The notes under the pieces are model-generated. The model ran no database searches. It was not told where the DNA came from and saw only the letters and a list, made by a program, of their open reading frames with translations. Positions 1 through 6,890 of a stretch of DNA of 9,875 nucleotides are shown here, piece by piece (position 1 is the stretch's first letter; the number at the start of each line of letters is the position of its first letter). The stretch spans positions 1 through 9,875 of the forward strand of contig CAKVCG010000063.1 of the NCBI GenBank assembly GCA_934725525.1, read 5' to 3'. Both the position numbers and the translations under genes were made by a program. Source of the stretch: an uncultured Brachyspira sp. (GTDB lineage Bacteria; Spirochaetota; Brachyspiria; Brachyspirales; Brachyspiraceae).

Positions 1-363
1 TACGGACCGCCTGGTTTGGGAAAAACTACTCTCGCTCAAATTATAGCGAATGAACTTGGATGCAATATAAAATCTACTTCCGCTCCCGTTATAGAAAGAC
101 CTGGAGATTTGGCTTCGATATTAACGACTTTAGGAGAAAAAGATATATTATTTATAGATGAAATTCACAGATTAAAAACGGTTGTGGAAGAAGTTTTATA
201 TTCCGCAATGGAAGATTTTTTTGTAGATATAAAAGTTGGAGAAGGAACGAGCGCAAAAAGTTTTAGAGTTAAACTGCCTCATTTTACTCTTATCGGAGCG
301 AGACAATTTGCAACTAAAGAATCTTCATTTTCATTTTCCCGTTTATTCATATCTTTAATATAA
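1..363 (+). pseudogene. ruvB: RuvB Holliday-junction helicase, internal fragment with foreign C-terminal tail
   Basis: RuvB is the hexameric AAA+ motor that drives branch migration of Holliday junctions with RuvA. The frame is open from base 1, so the N-terminal part is missing at the window edge. Codons 1-100 match RuvB closely: Walker [10 protein letters not shown] at the very start, the PGDLA..L segment, Walker B with LFIDEIHRL, the VVEE.LY.AMEDF segment and FTLIGA at about 291-300. The family continues from this last motif into the TTRAG sensor-1 region. Here it reads RQFATKESS and stops at 361-363. The second half of the AAA+ core, the arginine finger and the DNA-binding winged helix are all absent, so this product cannot be functional. 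The last ~20 codons are antisense to the minus-strand ORF that starts at 479. An ATG-less start at TTG 16 would cut into the Walker A motif and is not real. The identity is secure; whether the truncation is biological or an assembly join is not. Confidence 0.88.
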
Positions 364-479
364 TTAATTAAAATATTTTTAAAATTTTCAAATTCATTTT
401 CTAAAATTTTATAGCGATAAAAATATTGATTTATAAAATCTTTAACTTCAATTTTTACGAATTCCAATCTCTCCGCCAT
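279..479 (-). pseudogene. 5' end of an unidentified minus-strand gene, cut at the ruvB junction
   Basis: Reading leftward from ATG at 479-477 there is an open frame of about 60 plausible codons, beginning MAERLEFVKIEVKDF and rich in K, E, N and I, with predicted helix. A GGAG Shine-Dalgarno sits 6 nt upstream, which favours this ATG over the in-frame TTG at 491. The last gene-like codons (DSLVANC) fall at about 302. After that the frame enters antisense ruvB and stops at 281-279. The likely picture is a real gene start whose remainder lies elsewhere. The segment [13 protein letters not shown] faintly recalls N-terminal regions of restriction/methyltransferase proteins, but this is a guess and no function is assigned. 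It could also be a spurious ORF in AT-rich DNA; the SD and normal codon use argue against that. Confidence 0.45.
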
Positions 480-485
480 CCCAAA

Positions 486-489
486 CTCC
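486..489 (-). promoter_or_regulatory. Shine-Dalgarno GGAG for the minus-strand ORF
   Basis: The plus strand reads CTCC, so the minus strand carries GGAG six bases before the ATG at 479. This site decides the start of the truncated minus-strand gene and is the main sign that the ORF is a real gene beginning and not a shadow. Confidence 0.45.
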
Positions 490-582
490 AAATTTTTATA
501 ATATTATTTTATAGAAATTATAATATTTATGCAAATAATTTTTTGAGTTATAATACCGTTATAATCCTATAGATAAATTTAC

Positions 583-611
583 TTGCAAAAACCTATAATT
601 AATGTTATATT
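583..611 (+). promoter_or_regulatory. Candidate sigma-70-type promoter for the chemotaxis operon
   Basis: TTGCAA at 583-588 is separated by 17 bp from TATATT at 606-611, giving 4/6 and 5/6 matches to the vegetative consensus and an expected transcript start near 618, about 44 nt before the first ATG. An alternative pair is TTTATG (526-531) with TATAAT (549-554), also 17 bp apart. A flagellar sigma-28-like reading is TAAA (574-577) with ACCTATAA (591-598), but its spacer is about 13 bp instead of about 15. In DNA this AT-rich chance matches are common, so the call is tentative. Confidence 0.35.
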
Positions 612-661
612 TATTTTAATTTATATAAAAATATTAATAATTAAGTATGGAAATTATTTAA

Positions 662-2587
662 ATGTCTGGGATAGTAGATAAGGATATAACCCAAGATATA
701 CTCGATTATTCCGCAATACTCGAAACTACGGTTAAGGATATAGAGTCTTTTTTACTTGAAGTCGGAAAAGTATACGGCTTTATTGCGGAGAAATTTCCCG
801 TGATTGAACAGGAAATGAAAGACGAAAACGAAAAAGCGAATTATTTATTGTCCTATTTTATAGGGGAAGATGCGGATAAGAAAAAGTTTTCAAACGATTT
901 TAAAAAAAATCGGGAAGATTTTTTAAAATCTTTTGAAAGAATGCAAGACCTTATAGATAGCGACAATAAATTATCGGAATCTCTTTCGCGGGATGTCGAA
1001 AGAATAAATACCGTAGTGGAATCGATAGAACAGATAAGAAAATTAGCCGATCAAATAAAAGTATATTCTTTAAATTCCATTATTATCTCTTCAAAGCAGG
1101 GAGCGGGCGGAAAAGCTTTCGGAGAAATATCTAAAAATATAATAAATATTTCGGAAATTGCTAACGAGCAAGCCGACCAAATGAATAAATTGGGGCATGA
1201 ATTATTCGATAGATTTGAAAATTTCAAAGTCGAAATTTTCAAAGTTAATGAACTTCAAAGGCAAAATTTTATTATAATGAAGGAACAGTTATATAAAGAA
1301 CATAATAATATGGTTAATTCATTCGCCACTTTTTCAAATCTAATATCGAATATTCTCGCAAGGATAGACAATACTTACGATTATATCTTTGAGATAATGA
1401 TGGTTTTGCCGAGAGAGGATATAGTAAGACAGCAAACGGAACATATAATAGAATCTATAAAATCTATAGTATATGAGAATAAAAAATTCGTAGAATATTA
1501 CGGTTCCATGGTTGAAGATATAAGTATGGAAGAATTGGAAGAAAATAAAAATAAATCTATAGAACATAAATTACTCGATTTATTGACATTCGACGATGTG
1601 GTATTAAATTTGATTATAGAGAATTTTAAATCCATATATGAAGAGATAAGTGGCACGAATTCTTTTATATATAAAAGTTTAAAAGAATTTGAAGATATAT
1701 TATCCGATATTTCATTAGACAGAAATACGATAGTCGAATATATGATAGGAACGGAATCGGGAAAGTCCGAATTTCCTTTTACCGTATCCGATTCTATATT
1801 TGACGCGTATGTTAATTTTATTAAACTTTATATGGAAAATTTTCAATTATCGTTGTCGAATAAATATAGGATTTCGGATAATAATTCCGCCATAGTAGAC
1901 TCTATAGAAGAATTGGAAAATATGTTTTTGGAGACAAAAAGTATAGCAAAAACTTTCAATTCTATTAATTTTTTGTCTAAAATCGAACTTGAAAAAAACG
2001 CGGATATTTTTACAAGCTCTCAAACATTTTCTATGGAAAATATAGAATCTATAGCTTCGGATATAACTAAAACGGTCGATGAATGTTTAGACCAGTTTAA
2101 AAATATTAAATTCGAAATAGTAAGTTCTATTAATAAGTTTAAATTAAGTATTAATCAGCAGTCAAATGAACATTCTTTTATAGAAACTATGACGGATAAT
2201 GTTAATAAAAGGTTGGAAGAATCTAAATCCATAATAGACGGCAATATAAAAAGATTAGAAAGCCATACGAAAGAATTATTTGTGCTTATAGATAAAGCTT
2301 TAATCGATTTAAATTCTCTAAATACTTTACTAAATAAAATAGATGAAATTACGGATGTTTTTGATAAAATGAGAAATATTATAAAGGAGAGGAAAGATAA
2401 CTATTATAATTCTTTAGGTATAGAAGATTGGAAGATAGAAAGCGATAAATATTTGGATATCGTAAATTCATATACAATAAAAAAAGAAAGGACTATAGCA
2501 AATAGCATTTTAACTGGAGAAAACGCGCCAAATGTCGATATAAATATAGAAGAAGGAGCCGACAGTGGCGATTTTACTTTATTTTAA
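662..2587 (+). CDS. Soluble MCP-like protein with degenerate signalling hairpin
   Basis: This is a 641-aa mostly helical protein with no signal peptide, no transmembrane segment and no recognisable sensor domain, so it should be cytoplasmic. Residues about 118-170 resemble the tip of an MCP signalling hairpin: IRKLADQIKVYSLNSII followed by SSKQGAGGKAFGEISKNI matches the family pattern of an A-Q-[TI] helix, LN, then AARAGE-x-G-x-G-FAVVA. The signature Glu and Arg of the tip are lost. Residues 253-261 read DIVRQQTEH, similar to a motif I recall from other soluble MCP-like proteins. Residues about 423-480 look like a weaker second copy of the hairpin segment, and the C-terminal part has YTIKKER. 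The protein ends GDFTLF. ATG 662 is chosen because an in-frame TAA directly precedes it; the SD is weak (GGA at 649-651). It is the first gene of the che operon, so a role in coupling input to CheA/CheW or as adaptation target or scaffold is inferred. It is not a classical receptor, and the NWETF-type tail is absent. Confidence 0.72.
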   Translation: MSGIVDKDITQDILDYSAILETTVKDIESFLLEVGKVYGFIAEKFPVIEQEMKDENEKANYLLSYFIGEDADKKKFSNDFKKNREDFLKSFERMQDLIDSDNKLSESLSRDVERINTVVESIEQIRKLADQIKVYSLNSIIISSKQGAGGKAFGEISKNIINISEIANEQADQMNKLGHELFDRFENFKVEIFKVNELQRQNFIIMKEQLYKEHNNMVNSFATFSNLISNILARIDNTYDYIFEIMMVLPREDIVRQQTEHIIESIKSIVYENKKFVEYYGSMVEDISMEELEENKNKSIEHKLLDLLTFDDVVLNLIIENFKSIYEEISGTNSFIYKSLKEFEDILSDISLDRNTIVEYMIGTESGKSEFPFTVSDSIFDAYVNFIKLYMENFQLSLSNKYRISDNNSAIVDSIEELENMFLETKSIAKTFNSINFLSKIELEKNADIFTSSQTFSMENIESIASDITKTVDECLDQFKNIKFEIVSSINKFKLSINQQSNEHSFIETMTDNVNKRLEESKSIIDGNIKRLESHTKELFVLIDKALIDLNSLNTLLNKIDEITDVFDKMRNIIKERKDNYYNSLGIEDWKIESDKYLDIVNSYTIKKERTIANSILTGENAPNVDINIEEGADSGDFTLF

Positions 2588-2614
2588 TATATAATTGAAT
2601 ATATAAATTTATTT

Positions 2615-2619
2615 GGAGG
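2615..2619 (+). promoter_or_regulatory. Strong ribosome binding site GGAGG setting the STAS gene start
   Basis: GGAGG lies 8 nt before ATG 2628. The frame is open a little further upstream to a TTG at 2613, but that codon overlaps the SD itself, so 2628 is the true start and the protein is 79 aa. Confidence 0.8.
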
Positions 2620-2627
2620 TATATAGA

Positions 2628-2867
2628 ATGTCGGTTATAGAAATAGACGATAATCTTAATGTTAGAACTATGAGTAAGTATTTTAAAAATGTTTTAAAAG
2701 CCGCTAATTATAACGAGGATACGATTATAAAATTTCCCGAAGGTTCGCATTTAGATTTAGCGGGACTTCAAATACTTTATGCTATTAAAAAAGAACTTGA
2801 TAAAAATCAAAAAAAACTTATAGTAGAAGGGTTGGATAATTTATTTATAGAATATTTGAATAATTAA
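2628..2867 (+). CDS. Small STAS-domain protein (anti-anti-sigma-like) in che operon
   Basis: A 79-aa single-domain protein. The core motif is HLDLAGLQILYAIKKEL at residues 41-57, followed by a beta strand KKLIVEG. This matches the STAS fold of SpoIIAA-type proteins, where the loop is D-S-S/A-G-L and the first Ser after Asp is phosphorylated by an anti-sigma kinase. Here that position is Leu44 and the next is Ala45, so this member cannot be switched by serine phosphorylation in the usual way. It is shorter than the usual 100-110 aa, with a trimmed N-terminal strand region and C-terminal helix. It lies 40 nt after the MCP-like gene and 33 nt before cheY, so it is surely co-transcribed with them. 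A protein-protein docking role within the chemotaxis complex is inferred from context; no partner can be named from sequence. Confidence 0.75.
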   Translation: MSVIEIDDNLNVRTMSKYFKNVLKAANYNEDTIIKFPEGSHLDLAGLQILYAIKKELDKNQKKLIVEGLDNLFIEYLNN

Positions 2868-2900
2868 ATTTTAATATATGAAAAATAAGAGGTTAAATAT

Positions 2901-3269
2901 ATGGCTAAAACAATACTGATAGTAGACGATTCGAATACTGCAAGGGCATCCGTTGAATATACCTTAAAAAAAGGCAGTTATGATGTGCTATCGGCGGACG
3001 ATGGAACTACTGGTTTGGATGTATTGGGGAAATCTCCGACAGTCGATATGATAATAACGGACCTTAATATGCCTAAAATGGACGGTATAGAATTTATAAA
3101 GAATGTTAGGAAATTCGACCAATATAAATACACTCCTATTCTTATGCTTACTACCGAATCTCAAGATGAAAAGAAAATGGAAGGAAAAGCAGCGGGAGCA
3201 AGCGGTTGGCTCGTAAAACCGTTTAACCCTACGCAACTTTTGGATGTAGTTAAAAGGTTCTTAAATTAA
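2901..3269 (+). CDS. cheY: Chemotaxis response regulator CheY
   Basis: A 122-aa stand-alone receiver domain. Phospho-CheY made by CheA binds the flagellar switch (FliM/FliN) and changes motor rotation. All functional residues are present: acidic pair Asp9-Asp10, phosphoacceptor Asp54 in IITDLNMPKMDG, Thr84 in LMLTTES and Lys106 in WLVKPF. The aromatic switch position just before the lysine loop is Trp103, where the enteric protein has Tyr; Trp here is common in other CheY subfamilies. No output domain follows. AGAGG at 2888-2892, 8 nt before the ATG, supports the start. The gene lies between the STAS gene and cheA. A generic single-domain response regulator is the only alternative, and the operon position argues for CheY. 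Confidence 0.93.
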   Translation: MAKTILIVDDSNTARASVEYTLKKGSYDVLSADDGTTGLDVLGKSPTVDMIITDLNMPKMDGIEFIKNVRKFDQYKYTPILMLTTESQDEKKMEGKAAGASGWLVKPFNPTQLLDVVKRFLN

Positions 3270-3317
3270 TAACATTTATATTTTTAAGAATATATAAAAA
3301 CGAGAGGATGATAATAT

Positions 3318-5459
3318 ATGTTTGATAGCGACGAATTTATCTCGATATTCATAAGCGAAGCCAATGAAATTGTCGAAGGTTTGGAAAACGATTTGGTTTT
3401 ATTGGAAGACAATAAAAGCGACGAGGATTTATTAAATAAAATATTCAGAAGCGCTCATACTTTGAAATCTTCCGCTGGGACGGTTGGGTTTACCACTATG
3501 AGCGAATTAAATCATGTCGCGGAAAATTTACTTGAAAAAGTGAGAAGCGGTAAATTGGATGTGACGCCTAAAATGATAACTGTTTTGCTCGAGTTTTTGG
3601 ATACCGTTAAAATAATGCTTCAAAATATTATAGACGGAAAAGGGGAAGCCGACGGAGTTAATAATATAGAATCTTTAAAGGCTAAAATTAAAGCTATAGC
3701 CGACGGCAACGAAAATATAGAAACTGTGGCTACTCCCGAGCCAAAAAGAGAAACTCAAAAAACCGAAGAGCTTAAAGAAGAAGTTAAAGAGGCAAAAGTC
3801 GAAGAACCCGAAAAGTCAAGCGGTTTGAATATGTTTCATATAGATATGGGTTTTAAAGCCACAATATTTGACAACGGCATAGACCCTCTTATGTTTTTAA
3901 ATGACCTTAAAGCCATAGGGACTATAAAAAATTTAAAAATAGACTATTCCAATGTTCCTACCATTTCGTCATTGGAAGACCCTTATGCATGTTATACTCA
4001 ATTTTCTTTATACCTCGAAACAAATTCGACTATAGAACAGGTTCAAAATATATTTTTATTCGTAATAGACGATAACGATATTAATATTTCGGATGTAAAA
4101 GGTAATGTTCAAGGAGATAAGAATAAATCCCAAACCGAAGTTCAAGAATTAGTCGAAACAAAAAAAGAAGAAACTCATATTGAAGAGACTAAAGAAAATA
4201 CCCTACAGGCCGAAGCGAAAACGGAACAAGCTAAACCTCAAGCTCCCGCCGCAAAATCTTCTTCTGCAAAATTGCAAGCTCCTTCCACTGTCCGAGTGGA
4301 TACCAGAAAGTTAGACAGTTTAATGAATTTAATCGGGGAGTTGGTTATAGCTCAATCGAGAATAATGCAGCTCACTCAAAGTTTGGATATAGACAACGGC
4401 CTCAAAGAAGCGGTAAGTTCTATGGATAGAACTTCAAGGCAGATACAAGAAGAGGTTATGAATATTCGTATGATGCCCGTGGGCCCCATATTCAATCAAT
4501 TCCATAGATATGTTAGAGATTTGAATTTAGAATTAAATAAAGAAGTAAAACTCGTTCTTAAAGGCGAGACTACGGAAATTGATAAAAACATGTTGGAACA
4601 GCTTTCCGACCCTCTTAAGCATATTATAAGAAATTCTATGGACCATGGAATAGAAAAAACTAAAGAAGAAAGAATTGAAAGAGGAAAACCCGAATTCGGA
4701 ACTATAACGATGTCTGCGGCTCATCAAGAAGGGCATGTCGTAATAGAAGTTTCGGACGATGGCAACGGATTAAATAAAGAAAAGATTTATAATAAAGCTA
4801 TTGAAAAAGGTTTGCTTTCAAAAGACGGAAAATATACGGATGCGGAAATATACAGAACGATATTCAGCCCGGGACTTTCTACCGCCGAAAAAATAACGGA
4901 CATATCTGGCAGAGGGGTAGGCATGGATGTCGTTAGAGCGAATGTCGAAAAAATGAAAGGAAAAATAGAAATAAAATCGGAAGAAGGAAAAGGAAGCACA
5001 TTTATAATAAAACTACCTTTGACTTTGGCTATTATAGAAGGTATTACTTTTGCGTTGGGCGAGCAGATATATATAATGCCTTTAATATCTATAATAGAAC
5101 AAATGAAAGTAAAAAATGAGCAGATAAAACCTTTTGAGGGTAGGGGAGAGATGATAAAAATTAGAGACGAATATCTGCCTCTTATAAGACTTCATAAGGT
5201 ATTTGAAATAGATACTCAAGTTGACGATATAGATAACGGCATAGTCGTAGTGGTTGAAGCGGGATACAGAAGATGCGCCATATTTGTAGACGAGTTATTG
5301 GACCAACAGCAGGTGGTTATTAAATCTTTGGACTCCGCTTTTAGTAAACATTCTGGTATTTCTGGAGGCACAATACTTGGAGACGGAAGAATAGCTCTTA
5401 TTATAGATATACAAGGGTTGGTCAATATATCCTTGCAAGGTAAAATTAATAACGCTTAA
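3318..5459 (+). CDS. cheA: Chemotaxis histidine kinase CheA
   Basis: A 713-aa class II histidine kinase that phosphorylates CheY and CheB in response to receptor arrays. Domains in order are as follows. P1/HPt covers residues 1-105, with phospho-accepting His47 in SAHTLKSSAGTVGF. An acidic/basic linker runs at about 125-170. A P2-like CheY-docking domain covers about 172-262. A second low-complexity linker is rich in K, E, Q and A (about 265-320). P3 dimerisation starts at about 325 (VRVDTRKLDSLMNLIGELV). P4 is the ATPase, with N box HIIRNSMDHG at 435-444, G1 DDGNG at 480-484, an F box FSPG and G2 GRGVGMD at 531-537. P5 is the CheW-like domain at about 566-705. All catalytic motifs are intact and the length is typical. 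GAGAGG at 3302-3307 precedes the ATG by 10 nt. cheW follows after 15 nt. The protein sits in the cytoplasm at the receptor array. Confidence 0.97.
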   Translation: MFDSDEFISIFISEANEIVEGLENDLVLLEDNKSDEDLLNKIFRSAHTLKSSAGTVGFTTMSELNHVAENLLEKVRSGKLDVTPKMITVLLEFLDTVKIMLQNIIDGKGEADGVNNIESLKAKIKAIADGNENIETVATPEPKRETQKTEELKEEVKEAKVEEPEKSSGLNMFHIDMGFKATIFDNGIDPLMFLNDLKAIGTIKNLKIDYSNVPTISSLEDPYACYTQFSLYLETNSTIEQVQNIFLFVIDDNDINISDVKGNVQGDKNKSQTEVQELVETKKEETHIEETKENTLQAEAKTEQAKPQAPAAKSSSAKLQAPSTVRVDTRKLDSLMNLIGELVIAQSRIMQLTQSLDIDNGLKEAVSSMDRTSRQIQEEVMNIRMMPVGPIFNQFHRYVRDLNLELNKEVKLVLKGETTEIDKNMLEQLSDPLKHIIRNSMDHGIEKTKEERIERGKPEFGTITMSAAHQEGHVVIEVSDDGNGLNKEKIYNKAIEKGLLSKDGKYTDAEIYRTIFSPGLSTAEKITDISGRGVGMDVVRANVEKMKGKIEIKSEEGKGSTFIIKLPLTLAIIEGITFALGEQIYIMPLISIIEQMKVKNEQIKPFEGRGEMIKIRDEYLPLIRLHKVFEIDTQVDDIDNGIVVVVEAGYRRCAIFVDELLDQQQVVIKSLDSAFSKHSGISGGTILGDGRIALIIDIQGLVNISLQGKINNA

Positions 5460-5474
5460 ATAAAGGATAAAATT

Positions 5475-6008
5475 ATGTTAGATAATCAAAATAAAAAAAT
5501 TAACGCGTCCAATATACCGAAAGTTGGAGGCTTGGAAAACGAAGAAAATATTACAACCGAACCAAGTCAGCAGTTTTTGGTATTTAAAATAGATAATGAA
5601 GAATACGCTCTCGATGTTTTAAGTATAGAAAGTATAGTAAGCGTTACAAATATTACTCCCGTTCCCGGAAGTCCAAAATATATGAGAGGACTTATCAATT
5701 TAAGGGGTAATATTTTGCATGTTGTGGATATAAGAATAAGATTCGGACTCGAAAGAAGAGACGACCGTTCTATAGAAGACGATGTTATTATAGTAATATC
5801 GAATGCAAATAGAAGATTCGGAATATTGGCGGATATGGTAAGCGATGTTATAACGGTATTTGAGAGCCAGATAACGGAAACACCAATCGACAATATGAGA
5901 GGGTTACAAATATCTAATGTTATAAGGCTTGAAAATAAAATTATTATGGTTTTGCCTATAGATGATATAGTAAAATCAAACGAAGATATTAATAAAACGA
6001 TACAATAG
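5475..6008 (+). CDS. cheW: Chemotaxis coupling protein CheW
   Basis: A 177-aa CheW adaptor that links receptor hairpin tips to the CheA P5 domain and completes the array rings. The CheW domain spans residues about 32-170: FLVFKIDNEEYALDV opens it, then ITPVPGSPKYMRGLINLRG (61-79), whose Arg-Gly-Leu-Ile-Asn-Leu-Arg-Gly core is diagnostic, then VVDIRIRFGL and a C-terminal half ending IDDIV. The first ~31 residues are a polar, probably disordered extension not needed for the fold; a start nearer the domain has no obvious SD, and AAGG at 5463-5466 supports ATG 5475. The gene starts 15 nt after cheA stops and ends 9 nt before cheR, so translational coupling is likely. A long antisense frame covers this gene and is only a coding shadow. 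Confidence 0.94.
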   Translation: MLDNQNKKINASNIPKVGGLENEENITTEPSQQFLVFKIDNEEYALDVLSIESIVSVTNITPVPGSPKYMRGLINLRGNILHVVDIRIRFGLERRDDRSIEDDVIIVISNANRRFGILADMVSDVITVFESQITETPIDNMRGLQISNVIRLENKIIMVLPIDDIVKSNEDINKTIQ

Positions 6009-6017
6009 GTTTTAATT

Positions 6018-6872
6018 ATGGAAGAATTAAACTCCCGTATGCCTTCTTTAAACGACTCCGAATTTTCAGAGTTGGTTAAAATTATATACGATAAAACCCG
6101 CATTCAAATGACGGAACATAAAAGAGCTTTAGTTAATGCAAGAATAAGCAAAAGGTTAAGAGCTTTGAATATGAATTCTTTTAAAGAATATATAGATTCT
6201 TTAAAAAACGCGTCCGATGACGAAGAAGTAACAAATTTTATAAACGCCGTCACCACGAATAAAACCGATTTTTTTAGAGAAAATAAACATTTTGAATATA
6301 TGAAAAGTGCTTTTTTGCCAGCATGGGAAAAATCATATAAAGAAGGCAAAGTTCAAAACTTAAGAATATGGTCCGCGGCATGTTCTACAGGAGAAGAACC
6401 TTATACAATAGCGATGACTTTACATGAATATTTTGGCGAAAGATACGATAAATACGATATTAAAATTTTAGCGAGCGATATTGACACAAATGTTCTCTCT
6501 CATGCTATGCGCGGCATATATAAAGAGGAATCGGTAGAGCCTATAGCTAACAGTATATTAAGAAAATATTTTCTTAAAGGCACTGGCAAAAACGAGGGAT
6601 TTTATAAAGTAAAAAGCATATTGCAAAAAAATTTGTTTTTTAGGCAGCTTAATTTTAAAGAAACCGATTTTAATATTCATACTATGTTTGATTTGATTTT
6701 TTGCAGAAATGTTATAATATATTTCGATAAGGAATTCCAAAAGGAATTATTTTTAAAATTTTATAAATATATGAAAGAAGACAGCTTGGTATTTATAGGG
6801 CATTCGGAGACTTTATTTGGAATATCGGATAAATTTAAATATGTATCAAGCAATATATATAAAAAGATTTAG
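6018..6872 (+). CDS. cheR: Chemotaxis protein methyltransferase CheR
   Basis: A 284-aa SAM-dependent methyltransferase that methylates glutamates on receptor signalling helices during adaptation. The N-terminal helical domain (about 13-85) carries the family pattern TRIQMTEHKRALVNARISKR and the T.NKTDFFRE segment. The catalytic domain has LRIWSAACSTGEEPY at 115-129 (SAM motif I), ASDIDTNVL from 152 (acidic ribose-binding loop) and CRNVIIYFD at 229-237. The length is normal for a CheR without TPR extensions. The start lies 9 nt after the cheW stop and its only SD is a weak AGG at the cheW stop codon, suggesting that translation depends on ribosomes finishing cheW. Its substrates are the cell's MCPs; whether the operon's own MCP-like head protein is a substrate is unknown. 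Confidence 0.95.
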   Translation: MEELNSRMPSLNDSEFSELVKIIYDKTRIQMTEHKRALVNARISKRLRALNMNSFKEYIDSLKNASDDEEVTNFINAVTTNKTDFFRENKHFEYMKSAFLPAWEKSYKEGKVQNLRIWSAACSTGEEPYTIAMTLHEYFGERYDKYDIKILASDIDTNVLSHAMRGIYKEESVEPIANSILRKYFLKGTGKNEGFYKVKSILQKNLFFRQLNFKETDFNIHTMFDLIFCRNVIIYFDKEFQKELFLKFYKYMKEDSLVFIGHSETLFGISDKFKYVSSNIYKKI

Positions 6873-6890
6873 ATAAGGGATTTAATAACT

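Larger units (their letters stand above)
480..661. other. AT-rich intergenic region between divergent starts
   Basis: This stretch separates the minus-strand gene start (479) from the chemotaxis operon start (662), so it should hold promoters in both directions. It contains TTATAAT at 496-502, 518-524, 548-554 and 559-565, plus TATAAT at 594-599. On the minus strand the reverse of ATTATA at 518-523 gives TATAAT, a possible -10 for the leftward gene. No ORF of useful length, no convincing terminator hairpin and no RNA gene was recognised here. Confidence 0.5.

Noticed and set aside
1340..1567. 75-codon minus-strand frame rich in Phe and Tyr
   Set aside because: It is a shadow of the A/T-rich 641-aa gene; composition mirrors the plus-strand codons and no homology is recognisable.
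2613..2627. Upstream TTG start for the STAS gene
   Set aside because: The TTG overlaps the GGAGG ribosome binding site; ATG 2628 has ideal 8-nt spacing from it.
3270..3317. Imperfect AT palindrome between cheY and cheA (TATATTTTTA / AAGAATATATA)
   Set aside because: Stem is all A/T with mismatches and there is no GC stem plus T-run, so it is neither a credible terminator nor a clear processing site.
3720..3830. Lys/Glu-rich repeat-like stretches in cheA (also 4130-4270)
   Set aside because: They are ordinary low-complexity interdomain linkers flanking P2; no nucleotide repeat unit is conserved.
5567..6103. 178-codon minus-strand open frame across cheW
   Set aside because: It lies antisense to a clear CheW, has no SD-supported start, and its Ile/Ser/Leu-rich composition is what the reverse complement of this codon usage gives.
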